From Haloechinothrix alba (lineage in GTDB: Bacteria; Actinomycetota; Actinomycetes; Mycobacteriales; Pseudonocardiaceae): 64,000 nucleotides of DNA. The position numbers and the translations under genes are program-made. Below the pieces are notes generated by a model. That model made no database searches and was not told the DNA's origin. It saw only the letters and a program-made list of their open reading frames with translations. This document shows, in pieces, positions 1 to 8,972 of this stretch; positions within the stretch are counted from its first letter, which is position 1, and the number at the start of each line of letters is the position of its first letter. Location: contig NZ_FZNW01000001.1 of NCBI RefSeq assembly GCF_900188115.1, positions 62,001 through 126,000 of the forward strand. Reading direction: 5' to 3'.

Positions 1-451
1 CATGCGAGACCGTGTCGAGCTCCACGCCGAGCGACTCCGGGATCATCCCGTCCGAGGAGAACGGCAGGACCTGGGTGGAGCCGTCGGTACGGACCACCTC
101 GACGCGATCCACGGTGCCGTACCGGAAACGGGTCACCAGGCGCGTGCACTCACCGACGGCCGTCGGTGCGACCCTGCGCCCGATCAACGCGTTCACCAGC
201 GTCGACTTCCCGGACTTGATCCGGCCGGCCACCGCGACCTGCAGGGGCGAGGCCAGCCTGCGCAACACCTCGTCGAACCCTGCCGCGGTGCGCGCCCCGA
301 CCTGCGGCCGCAACCGCCTGCAGAGGTCGGCAACCGACGCCGACAGCGGCCCGGCCAGACGTGGCTGCTCGGTCACGGCCGTCAACGCCCCCATCCCAAC
401 GGTTCGTACCCGTGCCGGCGCCCGCGGGCTCGCCGGCACACGCTCGCTCAT
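1..451 (-). CDS. Dynamin-like GTPase, N-terminal part (cut by window edge)
   Basis: Reading leftwards from an ATG at 451, the frame stays open to the window edge (about 150 residues). It contains a P-loop, GRIKSGKST, at about residues 75-83, followed by LVNALIG, then the conserved switch Thr region (VAPTAVGECTRLV). This is the G1 and switch pattern of bacterial dynamin-family GTPases, which act in membrane remodelling; the mycobacterial IniA/IniC proteins are relatives. G3, G4 and the stalk would lie outside the window. A second possible start is the Met at residue 20. The ribosome binding site is weak. The family call is from motif and spacing; the exact role is unknown. Confidence 0.72.
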   Translation of the reverse strand, partial: MSERVPASPRAPARVRTVGMGALTAVTEQPRLAGPLSASVADLCRRLRPQVGARTAAGFDEVLRRLASPLQVAVAGRIKSGKSTLVNALIGRRVAPTAVGECTRLVTRFRYGTVDRVEVVRTDGSTQVLPFSSDGMIPESLGVELDTVSH

Positions 452-616
452 TCGGAGAGCATCCTGCCACGCACGCGCACGACGCGCCGGATCCTCCCCT
501 CGGCTGGTCATGTGCCGGACCCTGCACCCAACGCACGTCACCAGACTCCGCGCATCAACCCGGGGGCCGAGCCGTCGTGGTCCCACGGGGTGACGCGGTG
601 GGGTGAGCACCCGGCC

Positions 617-622
617 TAGTGT
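617..622 (+). promoter_or_regulatory. Leaderless -10 hexamer of the histidine kinase gene
   Basis: TAGTGT lies 7 nt before the ATG at 630. The usual -10 to start-site distance would put transcription start on or next to the A of the ATG, and no Shine-Dalgarno sequence is visible. Inferred from spacing only. Confidence 0.4.
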
Positions 623-629
623 TCGGGTC

Positions 630-1862
630 ATGCGTCGGTTCAGTCTGTGGATGCGCGCGCATCCGATGGCCGGGGACAGCGCCGTGGCACTGCTGATCGC
701 CGTGCTCGACATCGGCATCTACCTCAACGGCCCGGAGCGCGCCCGGTGGTACGTGACGCTGCCCGTGGTGCTCGCCACGGTGCTGCCGATCGTGTTCCGC
801 CGTCGCCACCCGGTCACCGTTGCCTACGTCGTGCTCGTCACCGGGGCGGTGCACGCCGCGCTGGAGCTGCCTCTCGCGGCGATCGTCACCTCCGGCATCG
901 CGGTCTACACGCTGGTGGTCTACGTCGGCAGGCGGCACGCGGCGTTCTACGTCGCCGTCCTCTCGGCAGCCAGCGTCGTACAGATCCTCGTGGAGGTCGA
1001 GCGCGACCGGTGGATGCTCAGTATCGGGTTCTCCATCGGGGTGTACGTATTCAGCTGGCTGCTCGGGGAGTTCCTCGGTGCGCGCCGGGCCTATCAGGCC
1101 GAGCTGGAGGCGCGCCTGGAGCTGCTCGAATCCGAGCGCGACCACCTCGCCAGGCTCGCGGTGGCCGACGAGCGCGGCCGGATCGCTCGCGAGCTGCACG
1201 ACATCGTCGCGCACTCGGTCAGCGTGATCGTGGTGCACGCGGACGGAGCGCGTTACACGATCGACTCCGATCCGGCCGCCGCCTGCCGCGCGATGGACAC
1301 GATCTCCGAGACCGGCCGATCGGCGCTCACCGAGCTACGCAGGCTCGTCGACGTGCTGCGCAACCCCGACTCCGAAACCGAGCCGTTGCAGCCGCAGCCC
1401 GGGGTGGACGCGCTGACGGACCTGGTCGACCGGGTACGCGCCTCCGGCCTGGACGTGCGCGTGGAACGTGCCGACGACCTGGATGACCTGGATGCCGGCC
1501 TCGCCCTCGGCGTGCACCGGGTGGTGCAGGAGGCCCTGACGAACGTGCTCAAGCACGCCCGCACGAGCGCCCGCACGTACGTGTCGGTCGAGCGGGACGC
1601 CGCCGCCGTGCATGTCACCGTCACCGACGACGGCGCGGGCAAGGCCAACCCTGTGGAGGCCGCCCCGCCCGCACCGGCGGGTGGGAACGGGATCATCGGC
1701 ATGCGCGAGCGCGTGCACGTGTTCGGTGGCACCCTCTCCGTAGGGCCGCGGCCCGGCGGCGGGTGGTACGTACACGCCACGTTCCCCACGGCACCGGCCG
1801 AAGCCGGCACCGGCGGCCAGCAACGGGACAGCTCGACCCCGACCGGGAGGGTCCGTTCATGA
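630..1862 (+). CDS. NarL-type sensor histidine kinase
   Basis: 410-residue membrane histidine kinase. The N-terminal half has about five hydrophobic segments (roughly residues 15-150), then a coiled linker rich in Glu/Leu, then a HisKA_3 dimerisation domain with the phospho-acceptor His190 in ELHDIVAHSVS. The HATPase domain has an N-box (QEALTNVLKHA) and G-boxes (DDGAG, GNGIIGMRERV). It should autophosphorylate and pass phosphate to the response regulator encoded 102 nt downstream. The ATG at 630 is preferred over the in-frame GTG at 603 because a -10-like hexamer sits 7 nt before it. An ABC exporter follows, so the pair may sense a drug or envelope stress (inference). Confidence 0.88.
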   Translation: MRRFSLWMRAHPMAGDSAVALLIAVLDIGIYLNGPERARWYVTLPVVLATVLPIVFRRRHPVTVAYVVLVTGAVHAALELPLAAIVTSGIAVYTLVVYVGRRHAAFYVAVLSAASVVQILVEVERDRWMLSIGFSIGVYVFSWLLGEFLGARRAYQAELEARLELLESERDHLARLAVADERGRIARELHDIVAHSVSVIVVHADGARYTIDSDPAAACRAMDTISETGRSALTELRRLVDVLRNPDSETEPLQPQPGVDALTDLVDRVRASGLDVRVERADDLDDLDAGLALGVHRVVQEALTNVLKHARTSARTYVSVERDAAAVHVTVTDDGAGKANPVEAAPPAPAGGNGIIGMRERVHVFGGTLSVGPRPGGGWYVHATFPTAPAEAGTGGQQRDSSTPTGRVRS

Positions 1863-1964
1863 GGAAGGACGCGCGCTCCGGCCACCGTGCCCATCGGCGC
1901 CCGATCCCGCGGGTGGGCCTCACCCTCGGTGGGGATATCACTCCGGACGGAGACAGGGGGACTC

Positions 1965-2633
1965 GTGATTCGCGTACTGCTCGTCGATGACCAGGAACTG
2001 ATGCGTGCCGGGTTCCACATGGTGCTCGGGGCCGCCGAGGACATCGAGGTGGCAGGCGAGGCGGGCGACGGGGACGCCGCGGTGCGGCTGACGGCCGAGC
2101 TCGACCCGGATGTCGTGCTGATGGACATCCGGATGCCCGGGCTGAACGGGGTGGAGGCCACCCGGCGGATCGTGGCGTCACACCCGGCGCGGGTGCTCGT
2201 GATGACCACCTTCGACCTCGACGAGTACGTCTACTCCGCACTCAAGGCCGGGGCGAGCGGGTTCCTCCTCAAGGACACCGCCCCCGGCGAACTGATCTCC
2301 GCGCTGCGCTCGGTGGCCACCGGCGATGCGGTGGTGTCACCGAGCATCACCCGCAGGTTGCTGGACCGGTTCGCCGACTCGGCCGACCCGCCTCAGGACG
2401 ACTCGGCGCTGAACGTGCTCACCGAGCGCGAGCGCGAGGTGCTCGCGCTCGTGGCGCGCGGCCTGTCCAACACCGAGATCGCCGCACACCTGTACCTGTC
2501 CGAGGCCACCGTCAAGACGCATGTCGGAAGGCTGCTTGCCAAGCTGGATCTCCGCGACAGGGTGCAGGCCGTCGTGTTGGCCTACGACACCGGCCTGGCA
2601 CGGCCCGGCGGGGCTCCCAGCCGGCCCTCCTGA
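1965..2633 (+). CDS. NarL/LuxR-family response regulator
   Basis: 222 residues. The receiver domain has the acidic pair D8-D9, phospho-acceptor Asp54 (VVLMDIRMPG) and conserved Lys in LLKDTAPGEL. The C-terminal LuxR-type helix-turn-helix is LTEREREVLALVARGLSNTEIA followed by a TVKTHV recognition helix. The GTG at 1965 is chosen because AGGGGG precedes it by 4 nt and the receiver fold begins there; the longer frame from 1887 has no such support. Partner of the upstream histidine kinase; the downstream ABC transporter is the obvious candidate target. Confidence 0.88.
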   Translation: MIRVLLVDDQELMRAGFHMVLGAAEDIEVAGEAGDGDAAVRLTAELDPDVVLMDIRMPGLNGVEATRRIVASHPARVLVMTTFDLDEYVYSALKAGASGFLLKDTAPGELISALRSVATGDAVVSPSITRRLLDRFADSADPPQDDSALNVLTEREREVLALVARGLSNTEIAAHLYLSEATVKTHVGRLLAKLDLRDRVQAVVLAYDTGLARPGGAPSRPS

Positions 2634-2931
2634 ACCCACCCCCGCCCTGCCTGCCACGCCTGCCTGCCACGCCTGCCTGCCACGCCTGCCCGGCACCGTC
2701 CCGTAGCCGCCCCCGGGACGTGAATCAGGGTCGGAATCAGGGCGATCACGGATCGTCTACGCCGCGCGAAGCGACGAGACTACGACCTGGGTCGGCCACG
2801 AAATCAACCTCGGGACCGACGCGCGTGACCCCGGCGACGGGGCATGCTCGAAGAGACAACGGGGGACCGGCCGCCACCAGTCCGCGGCCGGGCCGGGATT
2901 CCACCGGGACTACGGAGAGGGAGAGACCACC
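2634..2931. other. Intergenic region with a 13-bp tandem repeat
   Basis: Non-coding stretch between the response regulator and the ABC transporter. It holds three perfect tandem copies of the 13-mer CCTGCCTGCCACG (2646-2684) plus a partial fourth, then two imperfect copies of AATCAGGG(T/C)CGG-like sequence near 2723-2740. The ABC promoter probably lies in its right half, but I cannot place it with confidence. Confidence 0.6.
2646..2690. repeat. Tandem repeat, 3.5 copies of a 13-mer
   Basis: Perfect copies at 2646-2658, 2659-2671 and 2672-2684, with CCTGCC as a partial fourth copy. It begins 13 nt after the response-regulator stop codon and is probably a slippage product. Confidence 0.9.
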
Positions 2932-3879
2932 ATGATCGAGGCGAAAGGCCTCACCAAGCGTTACGGCGAGACCACGGCCGTCAACGACTTGTCGTTCGCC
3001 GCGGAACCGGGGGTGGTCACCGGGTTCCTCGGCCCCAACGGTGCAGGCAAGTCGACCACCATGCGGATGATCCTCGGGCTCGACCGGCCCACAAGCGGTT
3101 CGGTCACGGTGAGCGGGAAGCGCTACCACGAGCTGCGCCACCCGCTGCGCACCGTCGGTGCCCTGATCGACGCGCGCTGGGTCCATCCCAACCGCTCCGC
3201 GCGGTCACACCTGCGGTGGATGGCCAAGTCCAACGACATCCCGCAGCGGCGTGTCGACGAGGTGCTGGAGACCGTCGGGCTGACCTCGGTGGCGAACAAG
3301 AAGGCCGGGGGATTCTCGCTCGGCATGTCGCAGCGGCTGGGTATCGCGGGGGCGCTGCTCGGCGACCCGGAGGTCCTGATGTTCGACGAGCCGGTCAACG
3401 GCCTGGACCCGGAGGGCATCCTCTGGATCCGCCGGTTCATGCACCGGCTCGCCGACGAGGGCCGCACCGTGTTCGTCTCCAGCCACCTGCTCTCCGAGAT
3501 GGCGCTGACCGCACAGGATCTCGTCGTCATCGGCAAGGGCGAGCTGATCGCGCAGTGCAGCACGGCCGATTTCGTCTCCCGTGCCACCGAGGACGCGGTG
3601 AAGGTTCGCAGCCCGCAACTCGCCGAGTTCCGGCCGCTGCTGGCCGACGCGGGCGCGTCCGTACGCGGCACCGACGGCGGGGTCCTCGTCTCCGGCATGG
3701 ACAGCGACACCATCGGTGATCTCGCCGCGCGACACCAGGTCGTGCTGCACGAGCTCAGCCCCCAGCAGGGCTCGCTGGAGCAGGCGTTCATGCAGATCAC
3801 GGGCGACTCCGTGGAGTACGCCAGCGACTTCGACCACGACGCCCGTGCCGCGACCGAGCTGGCAGGCACCGGTTCCTGA
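2932..3879 (+). CDS. ABC transporter ATP-binding protein (drug-export type)
   Basis: 315-residue ATPase. Walker A is GPNGAGKST (about residues 38-46), the signature is FSLGMSQRLG, and Walker B with catalytic Glu is EVLMFDEPVNGLDPEG, followed by the H-loop SSHLLSEM. A 90-residue C-terminal extension is typical of the DrrA/BcrA antibiotic-resistance subfamily. The ATG at 2932 is preceded by GGAGAGGGAGAG. The permease starts 31 nt downstream, so the two probably form an exporter in the cytoplasmic membrane. The substrate is not apparent. Confidence 0.92.
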   Translation: MIEAKGLTKRYGETTAVNDLSFAAEPGVVTGFLGPNGAGKSTTMRMILGLDRPTSGSVTVSGKRYHELRHPLRTVGALIDARWVHPNRSARSHLRWMAKSNDIPQRRVDEVLETVGLTSVANKKAGGFSLGMSQRLGIAGALLGDPEVLMFDEPVNGLDPEGILWIRRFMHRLADEGRTVFVSSHLLSEMALTAQDLVVIGKGELIAQCSTADFVSRATEDAVKVRSPQLAEFRPLLADAGASVRGTDGGVLVSGMDSDTIGDLAARHQVVLHELSPQQGSLEQAFMQITGDSVEYASDFDHDARAATELAGTGS

Positions 3880-3910
3880 GCACCCGACGGATAGAGACGA
3901 AGGCACAACG

Positions 3911-4669
3911 ATGACTCTGCTCGCAGTCGAACGCATCAAGCTGTTCACCACGCGGTCACCGTGGTGGGGCACCCTGATCGCCCTGGCGATCGCGATCGGG
4001 TTCGCCGCACTGACCACCGCCACCGCCGACGAAGGGTTCGTCAGCGTCGGATCCACCCAGTTCGGCCAGTTCTTCGCGCTGACGGTCGTGATGGTGCTGG
4101 CCGCGCTGGCCATCACCACCGAGTACCGCTTCGGCACCATCCGGACGACGTTCCAGGCGATTCCGAACCGGGTGTCGGCGTTGCTTGCCAAGACGACCGT
4201 GGTGTCCTCGCTGGCACTGGCGATCGGGGTGCTCGCCGCGTTCGGCGCCCTCGGCGTCTCCGCGCTGATCGCCCCGGAAGCCGACCTCGCGCTGACGAGC
4301 GCCGCCGACTGGCGCCAGGTCGCGGGCAACGGCCTCGTCTACGCACTCGCCGCGGTACTCGCGCTCGCCGTGGGTATCCTGCTTCGGCACAGTGCGGCCG
4401 CGATCGCGGTCCTGCTCATCTACACCGCGGTGATCGAGTCGCTGACCCCGATCATTCCCGAGATCGGGTCGACCATCCACGAGTGGATGCCGTTCAACGT
4501 CGTGGAGAAGTTCCTCAGCGGCGACGGGAGTACGCGGGCGGTCGCCGAGGCCGGTCCACCGCTGTCCACGTCGACACTGAGCCCGTGGCTCGCGCTCGCC
4601 TACTTCGCGGCGATCGCCTTCGGCATGCTCGCGCTCGCGCTCGCGGTCGCGCACCGGCGCGACGCCTGA
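3911..4669 (+). CDS. ABC transporter permease (ABC-2 type)
   Basis: 252-residue integral membrane protein with about six hydrophobic segments (approximate residues 20-40, 55-80, 100-130, 145-170, 175-195, 225-248). The motif TTEYRFGTIRTTF after the second segment is typical of ABC-2 permeases paired with BcrA/DrrA-type ATPases. The ATG at 3911 fits the position of the first transmembrane helix; the frame upstream of it overlaps the ATPase gene and is not protein-like. It works with the preceding ATPase. Confidence 0.88.
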   Translation: MTLLAVERIKLFTTRSPWWGTLIALAIAIGFAALTTATADEGFVSVGSTQFGQFFALTVVMVLAALAITTEYRFGTIRTTFQAIPNRVSALLAKTTVVSSLALAIGVLAAFGALGVSALIAPEADLALTSAADWRQVAGNGLVYALAAVLALAVGILLRHSAAAIAVLLIYTAVIESLTPIIPEIGSTIHEWMPFNVVEKFLSGDGSTRAVAEAGPPLSTSTLSPWLALAYFAAIAFGMLALALAVAHRRDA

Positions 4670-4681
4670 GCCACACGAGCC

Positions 4682-4713
4682 GGGTCGTGCGTCGCTCGGG
4701 GAACGCACGACCC
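4682..4713 (+). terminator. Hairpin after the ABC operon
   Basis: Perfect 11-bp inverted repeat GGGTCGTGCGT / ACGCACGACCC with a 10-nt loop, 12 nt after the permease stop. It has no T run, as is usual for actinobacterial terminators. Confidence 0.6.
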
Positions 4714-4724
4714 GTCGGGGGAAA

Positions 4725-4798
4725 GGGCCGGGCCGTTCAGGGGAAAGCCGGGGCACGAAGCGCCCCGGTACGGGGTAGCTCCCCTGACGGCCCGGCCC
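4725..4798 (+). terminator. Long two-tier hairpin
   Basis: An outer stem pairs 4725-4743 with 4781-4798 (18 bp with one bulged base). An inner stem CCGGGGC / GCCCCGG spans 4748-4768. It lies between the ABC operon and trmB, in tandem with the hairpin at 4682. Very stable; probably terminates read-through into trmB. Confidence 0.6.
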
Positions 4799-4940
4799 TC
4801 TTCACGGGTCGGGCCCGGCCATCCCCGGTGACTCACCGTCACCTCGCATGCCACCCGTCCCGCCCGGGGTGATCGCCACCACCTGGGTAAGGTCGACGTC
4901 GCCAGCCGAGCATCCAGCCCCAGCGGAGACCCGACCCATC

Positions 4941-5678
4941 GTGAGCAGCCAGCACCCCACCTCGCCCGGCGAGTCGTCCGGTACGCAACGACCCCGCCGC
5001 GGCGTGGTCAGCTACGTGCACAGGGGCGGCCGCATGACCGTCGGGCAGCAGAATGCCTGGGAACGTGGCTGGGGCCGGTACGGCCGCGACATCGCCGAGC
5101 TACCGCCGGGCAGGCTGGACCTCGACGCGTGGTTCGGCAGGCAGGCTCCCGTCGTGCTGGAGATCGGTTCCGGGATGGGCGAGACGACGGCCGAGCTCGC
5201 CTACAACGCGCCCGACCTCAACCACCTCGCCGTGGAGGTCTACGCGGCGGGACTCGGCCAGTTGCTGCTGCGCGCCGAGAAGCTGGAGCTGGACAACCTG
5301 CGGCTGCTGCGCGGCGACGCCGTCGTGCTGCTGCGCGAGCACCTCGCGCCGGAGTCGTTGCACCAGGTCCGGATCTTCTATCCCGACCCGTGGCCGAAGA
5401 AGCGGCACCACAAACGCAGGCTGATCCAACCGGAGTTCGTGTCCTTGCTGGCCTCCAGGATCGACAGGGGCGGCACCCTGCACCTGGCCACCGACTGGCA
5501 GGACTACGCCGAGCAGATGCGCGAGGTGTGCGAGGCCGAACCGTTGCTGCACAACCCGCATGCGCGGCAGCCGGGTGGCTGGGCGCCGCGGCCGGTGTGG
5601 CGACCGGTCACGAAGTTCGAGTCCCGCGCGGAGAGCGAGGGACGCGTCTCCCGCGACCTCATCCTCGAGCGCGTGTGA
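4941..5678 (+). CDS. trmB: tRNA (guanine-N7)-methyltransferase TrmB
   Basis: 245 residues. The N-terminal TrmB signature is present (SYVHRGGRMTVGQQNAWERGW), then the SAM-binding motif EIGSGMGETTAELA, then FYPDPWPKKRHHKRRL, the invariant tRNA-contacting segment of the family. It methylates G46 in the variable loop of tRNAs. The GTG at 4941 is used (GGAGA about 12 nt upstream); the frame extends to 4848, and the ATG inside GGRMTV would be a shorter alternative. The next gene starts 19 nt after the stop, so co-transcription is possible. Confidence 0.93.
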   Translation: MSSQHPTSPGESSGTQRPRRGVVSYVHRGGRMTVGQQNAWERGWGRYGRDIAELPPGRLDLDAWFGRQAPVVLEIGSGMGETTAELAYNAPDLNHLAVEVYAAGLGQLLLRAEKLELDNLRLLRGDAVVLLREHLAPESLHQVRIFYPDPWPKKRHHKRRLIQPEFVSLLASRIDRGGTLHLATDWQDYAEQMREVCEAEPLLHNPHARQPGGWAPRPVWRPVTKFESRAESEGRVSRDLILERV

Positions 5679-5697
5679 ACGTGGCACGATCGGGCCC

Positions 5698-7008
5698 ATG
5701 TCACGTCGTATCCACGCGCCGATCGTCCTGCCGTGCGGCGACCCGTTCACCGTGCTGCGTGATGCCACGGTGGATGTGGACGCCACCGGCACCATCACCT
5801 ACTGCGGGCCGCGTGCCGGCGCGCCGGAGCGGCGCGACGCCGTCGTCTCCGAGCTCACCGGGATCCTGCTGCCCGGGCTGATCAACGCGCACGCGCACAG
5901 CCCGATGACCCTGCTGCGCGGCATGGGGGGCGACCTGCCCCTGATGCGCTGGCTGCACGAGGTCGTCTTCCCGGCCGAGGCGGCGCTCACCCCGGACGAC
6001 GTGCACGCGGGCATGCTGCTCGGTTCCGTGGAGATGCTCCGCCACGGCGTCACCACAAGCACCGAGATGTACTACCAGGGCGAGAAGGTCGCCGATGCGG
6101 TGCTGCGCACCGGAGGCCGGCTGGTGCTGACCGGGCCTGTGATCGACCTGCCCGGCCTGAGCTGGCGCACCGCCGTCAAGCACATCGACGACTGGATCGA
6201 CACCGACGGCCGGATCTTCGGTCCCGGGCAGCGTATCGAGCTGGGTTACGGGCCGCACTCGGCGTACATGCTGCCGGCCGAGGCACTGGAGGTGATCGCG
6301 GAGTCCGCCCGCGCCCGCGAGGCGCTCGTGCACATCCACGCCGCCGAGACAGCCGGTGAGGACACCGAGCTGCGCGAGCGGTACGGCTCGGTACCGCGGT
6401 TGCTCGAGGAGGTCGGCGTGCTGTCCGGACGGGCGCTGCTGGCGCACGCGGTGCATGTCGACGCCTCCGATATCGCGCTCCTTGCGCGCAGCGGCGCGAG
6501 CGTGGCGCACTGTCCCGGCTCGAACGCCAAGCTCGCCTCCGGCATCGCCCCGCTGAACGAGCTGCTCGCCGCGGGTGTCCCCGTCGGCCTCGGCACCGAC
6601 GGCCCGGCCAGCAACGACGACCTGGACCTGCTGCACGAGGTGCAGCTGACCGCGATGCTGGCGCGGCTGAGCACCGGCGACTCCACCGCCGTGTCCGCGG
6701 AACAGGCCCTGCTGCTCGCCACCCGCGACGGGGCAGCCGCACTCGGCCGCGCCGACATCGGCACGCTCGAGCCGGGACGGTGGGGCGATCTGGTGCACAT
6801 CGACCTGGACGATCCCGCGTTCGTCGCGGGCGCCGACGCCCCGGACGAGCAGCTGGTCGCCAACCTGGTGTGGGGTGCGGGCTCCCGTCGCGTCACCGAC
6901 GTCTGGGTAGCCGGGGAGCACGTCGTCACCGAGGGCGAGTCGACGCGTGTCGACCGTGGCCAGGCGCAGGCGGACGTGCGCGCGACCGCGGGCCGCCTGC
7001 GCGGGTGA
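5698..7008 (+). CDS. Amidohydrolase, MTA/SAH-deaminase type
   Basis: 436-residue metal-dependent hydrolase of the ATZ/TRZ branch. Metal ligands are visible in order: NAHAHSP (His65, His67), HIHAAET, HAVHVD and GTDGPASNDDLDL (Asp). MTLLRGMGGDLPLMRWL is typical of 5-methylthioadenosine / S-adenosylhomocysteine deaminases, which convert the adenine ring to hypoxanthine. Other members act on guanine or chlorotriazines, so the substrate is inferred. The ATG at 5698 starts just before the beta-sandwich domain. Confidence 0.82.
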   Translation: MSRRIHAPIVLPCGDPFTVLRDATVDVDATGTITYCGPRAGAPERRDAVVSELTGILLPGLINAHAHSPMTLLRGMGGDLPLMRWLHEVVFPAEAALTPDDVHAGMLLGSVEMLRHGVTTSTEMYYQGEKVADAVLRTGGRLVLTGPVIDLPGLSWRTAVKHIDDWIDTDGRIFGPGQRIELGYGPHSAYMLPAEALEVIAESARAREALVHIHAAETAGEDTELRERYGSVPRLLEEVGVLSGRALLAHAVHVDASDIALLARSGASVAHCPGSNAKLASGIAPLNELLAAGVPVGLGTDGPASNDDLDLLHEVQLTAMLARLSTGDSTAVSAEQALLLATRDGAAALGRADIGTLEPGRWGDLVHIDLDDPAFVAGADAPDEQLVANLVWGAGSRRVTDVWVAGEHVVTEGESTRVDRGQAQADVRATAGRLRG

Positions 7009-7011
7009 GGC

Positions 7012-7695
7012 TCAGCCCGGGCGGACGGTGATCTCCGTGACGTGCGCGTCCGCCGTCGCGGTGACCGCGTGTCGCACGGCACCGGCCACCGACTCCGGAC
7101 GGAGGAACTGCTCGGGGTCGTAGGGGCGGCCCTCGCCGGCGACGATGGCTTCCTGCATCGGCGTGGCGGTACGGCCGGGGTACACCGACGTGACCCGCAG
7201 CCCGGCAGGCTCTTCCTCGCCGCGCAGCGAGTCGGCGAACGCGCGCAAGGCGAACTTGCTCGCCGCGTACGGGCCCCAGCCCGGTCGGGCGTTGTGCCCG
7301 GCGCCCGAGTTGATCAACACGACGTGCCCGCGCGCCTCGCGTAGCGCAGGCAGGAGCTGCCTGGTCAGCTCGGCGACCGCGGCCACGTTGATCTCGAAGT
7401 TGGCACGCCAGTCTGCCATGCTCGCCTGCTCCACCGTGCCCAGCGTGGCGATGCCCGCGGAGTGCACAAGCACATCCAGTTCGGTGACGCCGTCCACGGC
7501 CTCGGCGATCCGGTCCGGGTCGGTCAGGTCGACCTGCCAGGGTGTCGCCGCGGGCAACGCGGACGCCAGGGCGTCCAGGGAACGCTTGTCCCGCCCGCCG
7601 AGCAGCAGGTGGTGGGTGGGCGCCAGCGCGTGCGCCACGGCGGTTCCGATACCACTGGATGCCCCGGTCACCAGGGCCACGGGTGAGCGCGTCAT
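7012..7695 (-). CDS. Short-chain dehydrogenase/reductase
   Basis: 227 residues, classical SDR. The NAD(P)-binding motif TGASSGIG is at 10-17, GGRDKRS follows beta-2 (favours NADPH), and the catalytic Ser130, Tyr143 and Lys147 (YAASK) are in place. The start is the ATG at 7695; the frame continues to 7788 but that part overlaps a repeat hairpin and is not family-like. It converges with the amidohydrolase, whose stop is 3 nt away. Substrate unknown. Confidence 0.85.
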   Translation of the reverse strand: MTRSPVALVTGASSGIGTAVAHALAPTHHLLLGGRDKRSLDALASALPAATPWQVDLTDPDRIAEAVDGVTELDVLVHSAGIATLGTVEQASMADWRANFEINVAAVAELTRQLLPALREARGHVVLINSGAGHNARPGWGPYAASKFALRAFADSLRGEEEPAGLRVTSVYPGRTATPMQEAIVAGEGRPYDPEQFLRPESVAGAVRHAVTATADAHVTEITVRPG

Positions 7696-7729
7696 GACCG
7701 CCACCGTAGCGTGGCAGGGTGCGGCGGCG

Positions 7730-7786
7730 GGGAGCCCGAGGTGACCTTCGTTCCGTAGAAGGAGCCAAAGGTCACATTGGGCTCCC
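7730..7786 (-). repeat. Intergenic inverted repeat, family 1 (imperfect copy)
   Basis: Arms of about 18 bp beginning GGGAGCCC and ending GGGCTCCC with two mismatches, and a 20-nt loop containing TAGAAGGAGCC. It matches the perfect 31-bp inverted repeat at 45642-45716 in both arms (GGTGAC, CATTGGGCTCCCACC) and loop (TCTAAGGAGCC there). It lies just past the ino1 stop and could terminate ino1. Confidence 0.7.
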
Positions 7787-7800
7787 ACCCCCGGGGGCTG

Positions 7801-8919
7801 TCAGTCCTCGCCGTTGATGAAGCGCTCCACGGCGTCGTGCGCGACGGAGTCGTGGTACTGCTCCGGCGGCGACTTCATGAAGTAGGACGAGGCGCCGAGC
7901 ACGGGACCGGCAACACCACGGTCCTTGGCGATCTTGGCCGCGCGTACCGCGTCGATGATGATGCCCGCCGAGTTCGGCGAGTCCCACACCTCGAGCTTGT
8001 ACTCCATGTTCAGCGGCACGTCGCCGAACGCACGACCCTCCAGGCGGACATACGCCCACTTGCGGTCGTCCAGCCAGGCCACGTAGTCGGACGGGCCGAT
8101 GTGCACGTTGTCCTTACCGAGGTCGCGATCGACCTGCGACGTCACCGACTGGGTCTTGGAGACGCGCTTGGACTCGAGCCGCTCCATCTCCTTCATGTTC
8201 ATGAAGTCCATGTTGCCGCCGACGTTGAGCTGCATCGTGCGATCCAGCTGCACGCCGCGATCCTCGAACAACTTCGCCAGCACACGGTGCGTGATCGTCG
8301 CGCCGACCTGCGACTTGATGTCGTCGCCGACGATCGGCACGCCGGCGTCGGTGAACTTCTGCGCCCACTCCGGGTCCGAGGCGATGAACACGGGCAGCGC
8401 GTTGACGAAGGCGACACCTGCATCGATGGCGCACTGCGCGTAGAACTTGTCCGCATCCTCTGAACCGACCGGAAGGTACGAGACCAGCACGTCGACCTCG
8501 GCCTCACGCAAGGCCGCGACGACGTCGACGGGCGTGTCATCGGACTCGGAGATCGTCTCCCTGTAGAAACGCCCGAGGCCGTCATAGGTGTGCCCCCGCT
8601 GCACGGTGACGCCGAGCGGCGGCACATCCGCGATCTTGATGGTGTTGTTCTCGCTCGCCACGACCGCCTCGGACAGATCGCGGCCGACCTTCTTCGCATC
8701 CACGTCGAACGCCGCGACGAACTGCACGTCACCGATGTGGTAGTCACCGAACTGCACGTGCATCAGTCCAGGCACACGCGAGTCGACATCGGCGTCACGG
8801 TAGTACTCGACGCCCTGCACAAGAGACGCCGCGCAATTGCCGACGCCAACGATGGCCACCCTGACAGCGTTATCGGCTCGAGCGCTCGAGCTACTCGCGC
8901 TGCGGCGGTTCTCGCCCAT
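7801..8919 (-). CDS. ino1: Inositol-3-phosphate synthase
   Basis: 372 residues, close to the usual length of the actinobacterial enzyme. Rossmann motif [16 protein letters not shown] is at about 20-35. Family signatures include [39 protein letters not shown] and [11 protein letters not shown]. It makes 1L-myo-inositol 1-phosphate from glucose 6-phosphate with NAD+, the first step to inositol, phosphatidylinositol and mycothiol. The ATG at 8919 has GGAGAA 6 nt upstream. It is downstream of the PadR gene on the same strand with a 53-nt gap, the same order as in Mycobacterium (Rv0047c-Rv0046c). Confidence 0.96.
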   Translation of the reverse strand: MGENRRSASSSSARADNAVRVAIVGVGNCAASLVQGVEYYRDADVDSRVPGLMHVQFGDYHIGDVQFVAAFDVDAKKVGRDLSEAVVASENNTIKIADVPPLGVTVQRGHTYDGLGRFYRETISESDDTPVDVVAALREAEVDVLVSYLPVGSEDADKFYAQCAIDAGVAFVNALPVFIASDPEWAQKFTDAGVPIVGDDIKSQVGATITHRVLAKLFEDRGVQLDRTMQLNVGGNMDFMNMKEMERLESKRVSKTQSVTSQVDRDLGKDNVHIGPSDYVAWLDDRKWAYVRLEGRAFGDVPLNMEYKLEVWDSPNSAGIIIDAVRAAKIAKDRGVAGPVLGASSYFMKSPPEQYHDSVAHDAVERFINGED

Positions 8920-8972
8920 GCCGGTTCTCCTTCACTTGAGACTTGTCACTGCTGTGGCTACAAGACAGCGAC

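Noticed and set aside
2-619. Rightward frames at the left edge
   Set aside because: They overlap the dynamin-like GTPase on the minus strand, whose P-loop and start are convincing.
4600-4854. Short leftward frame over the terminator hairpins
   Set aside because: Overlaps the permease end and two stable hairpins, with no ribosome binding site or family similarity.
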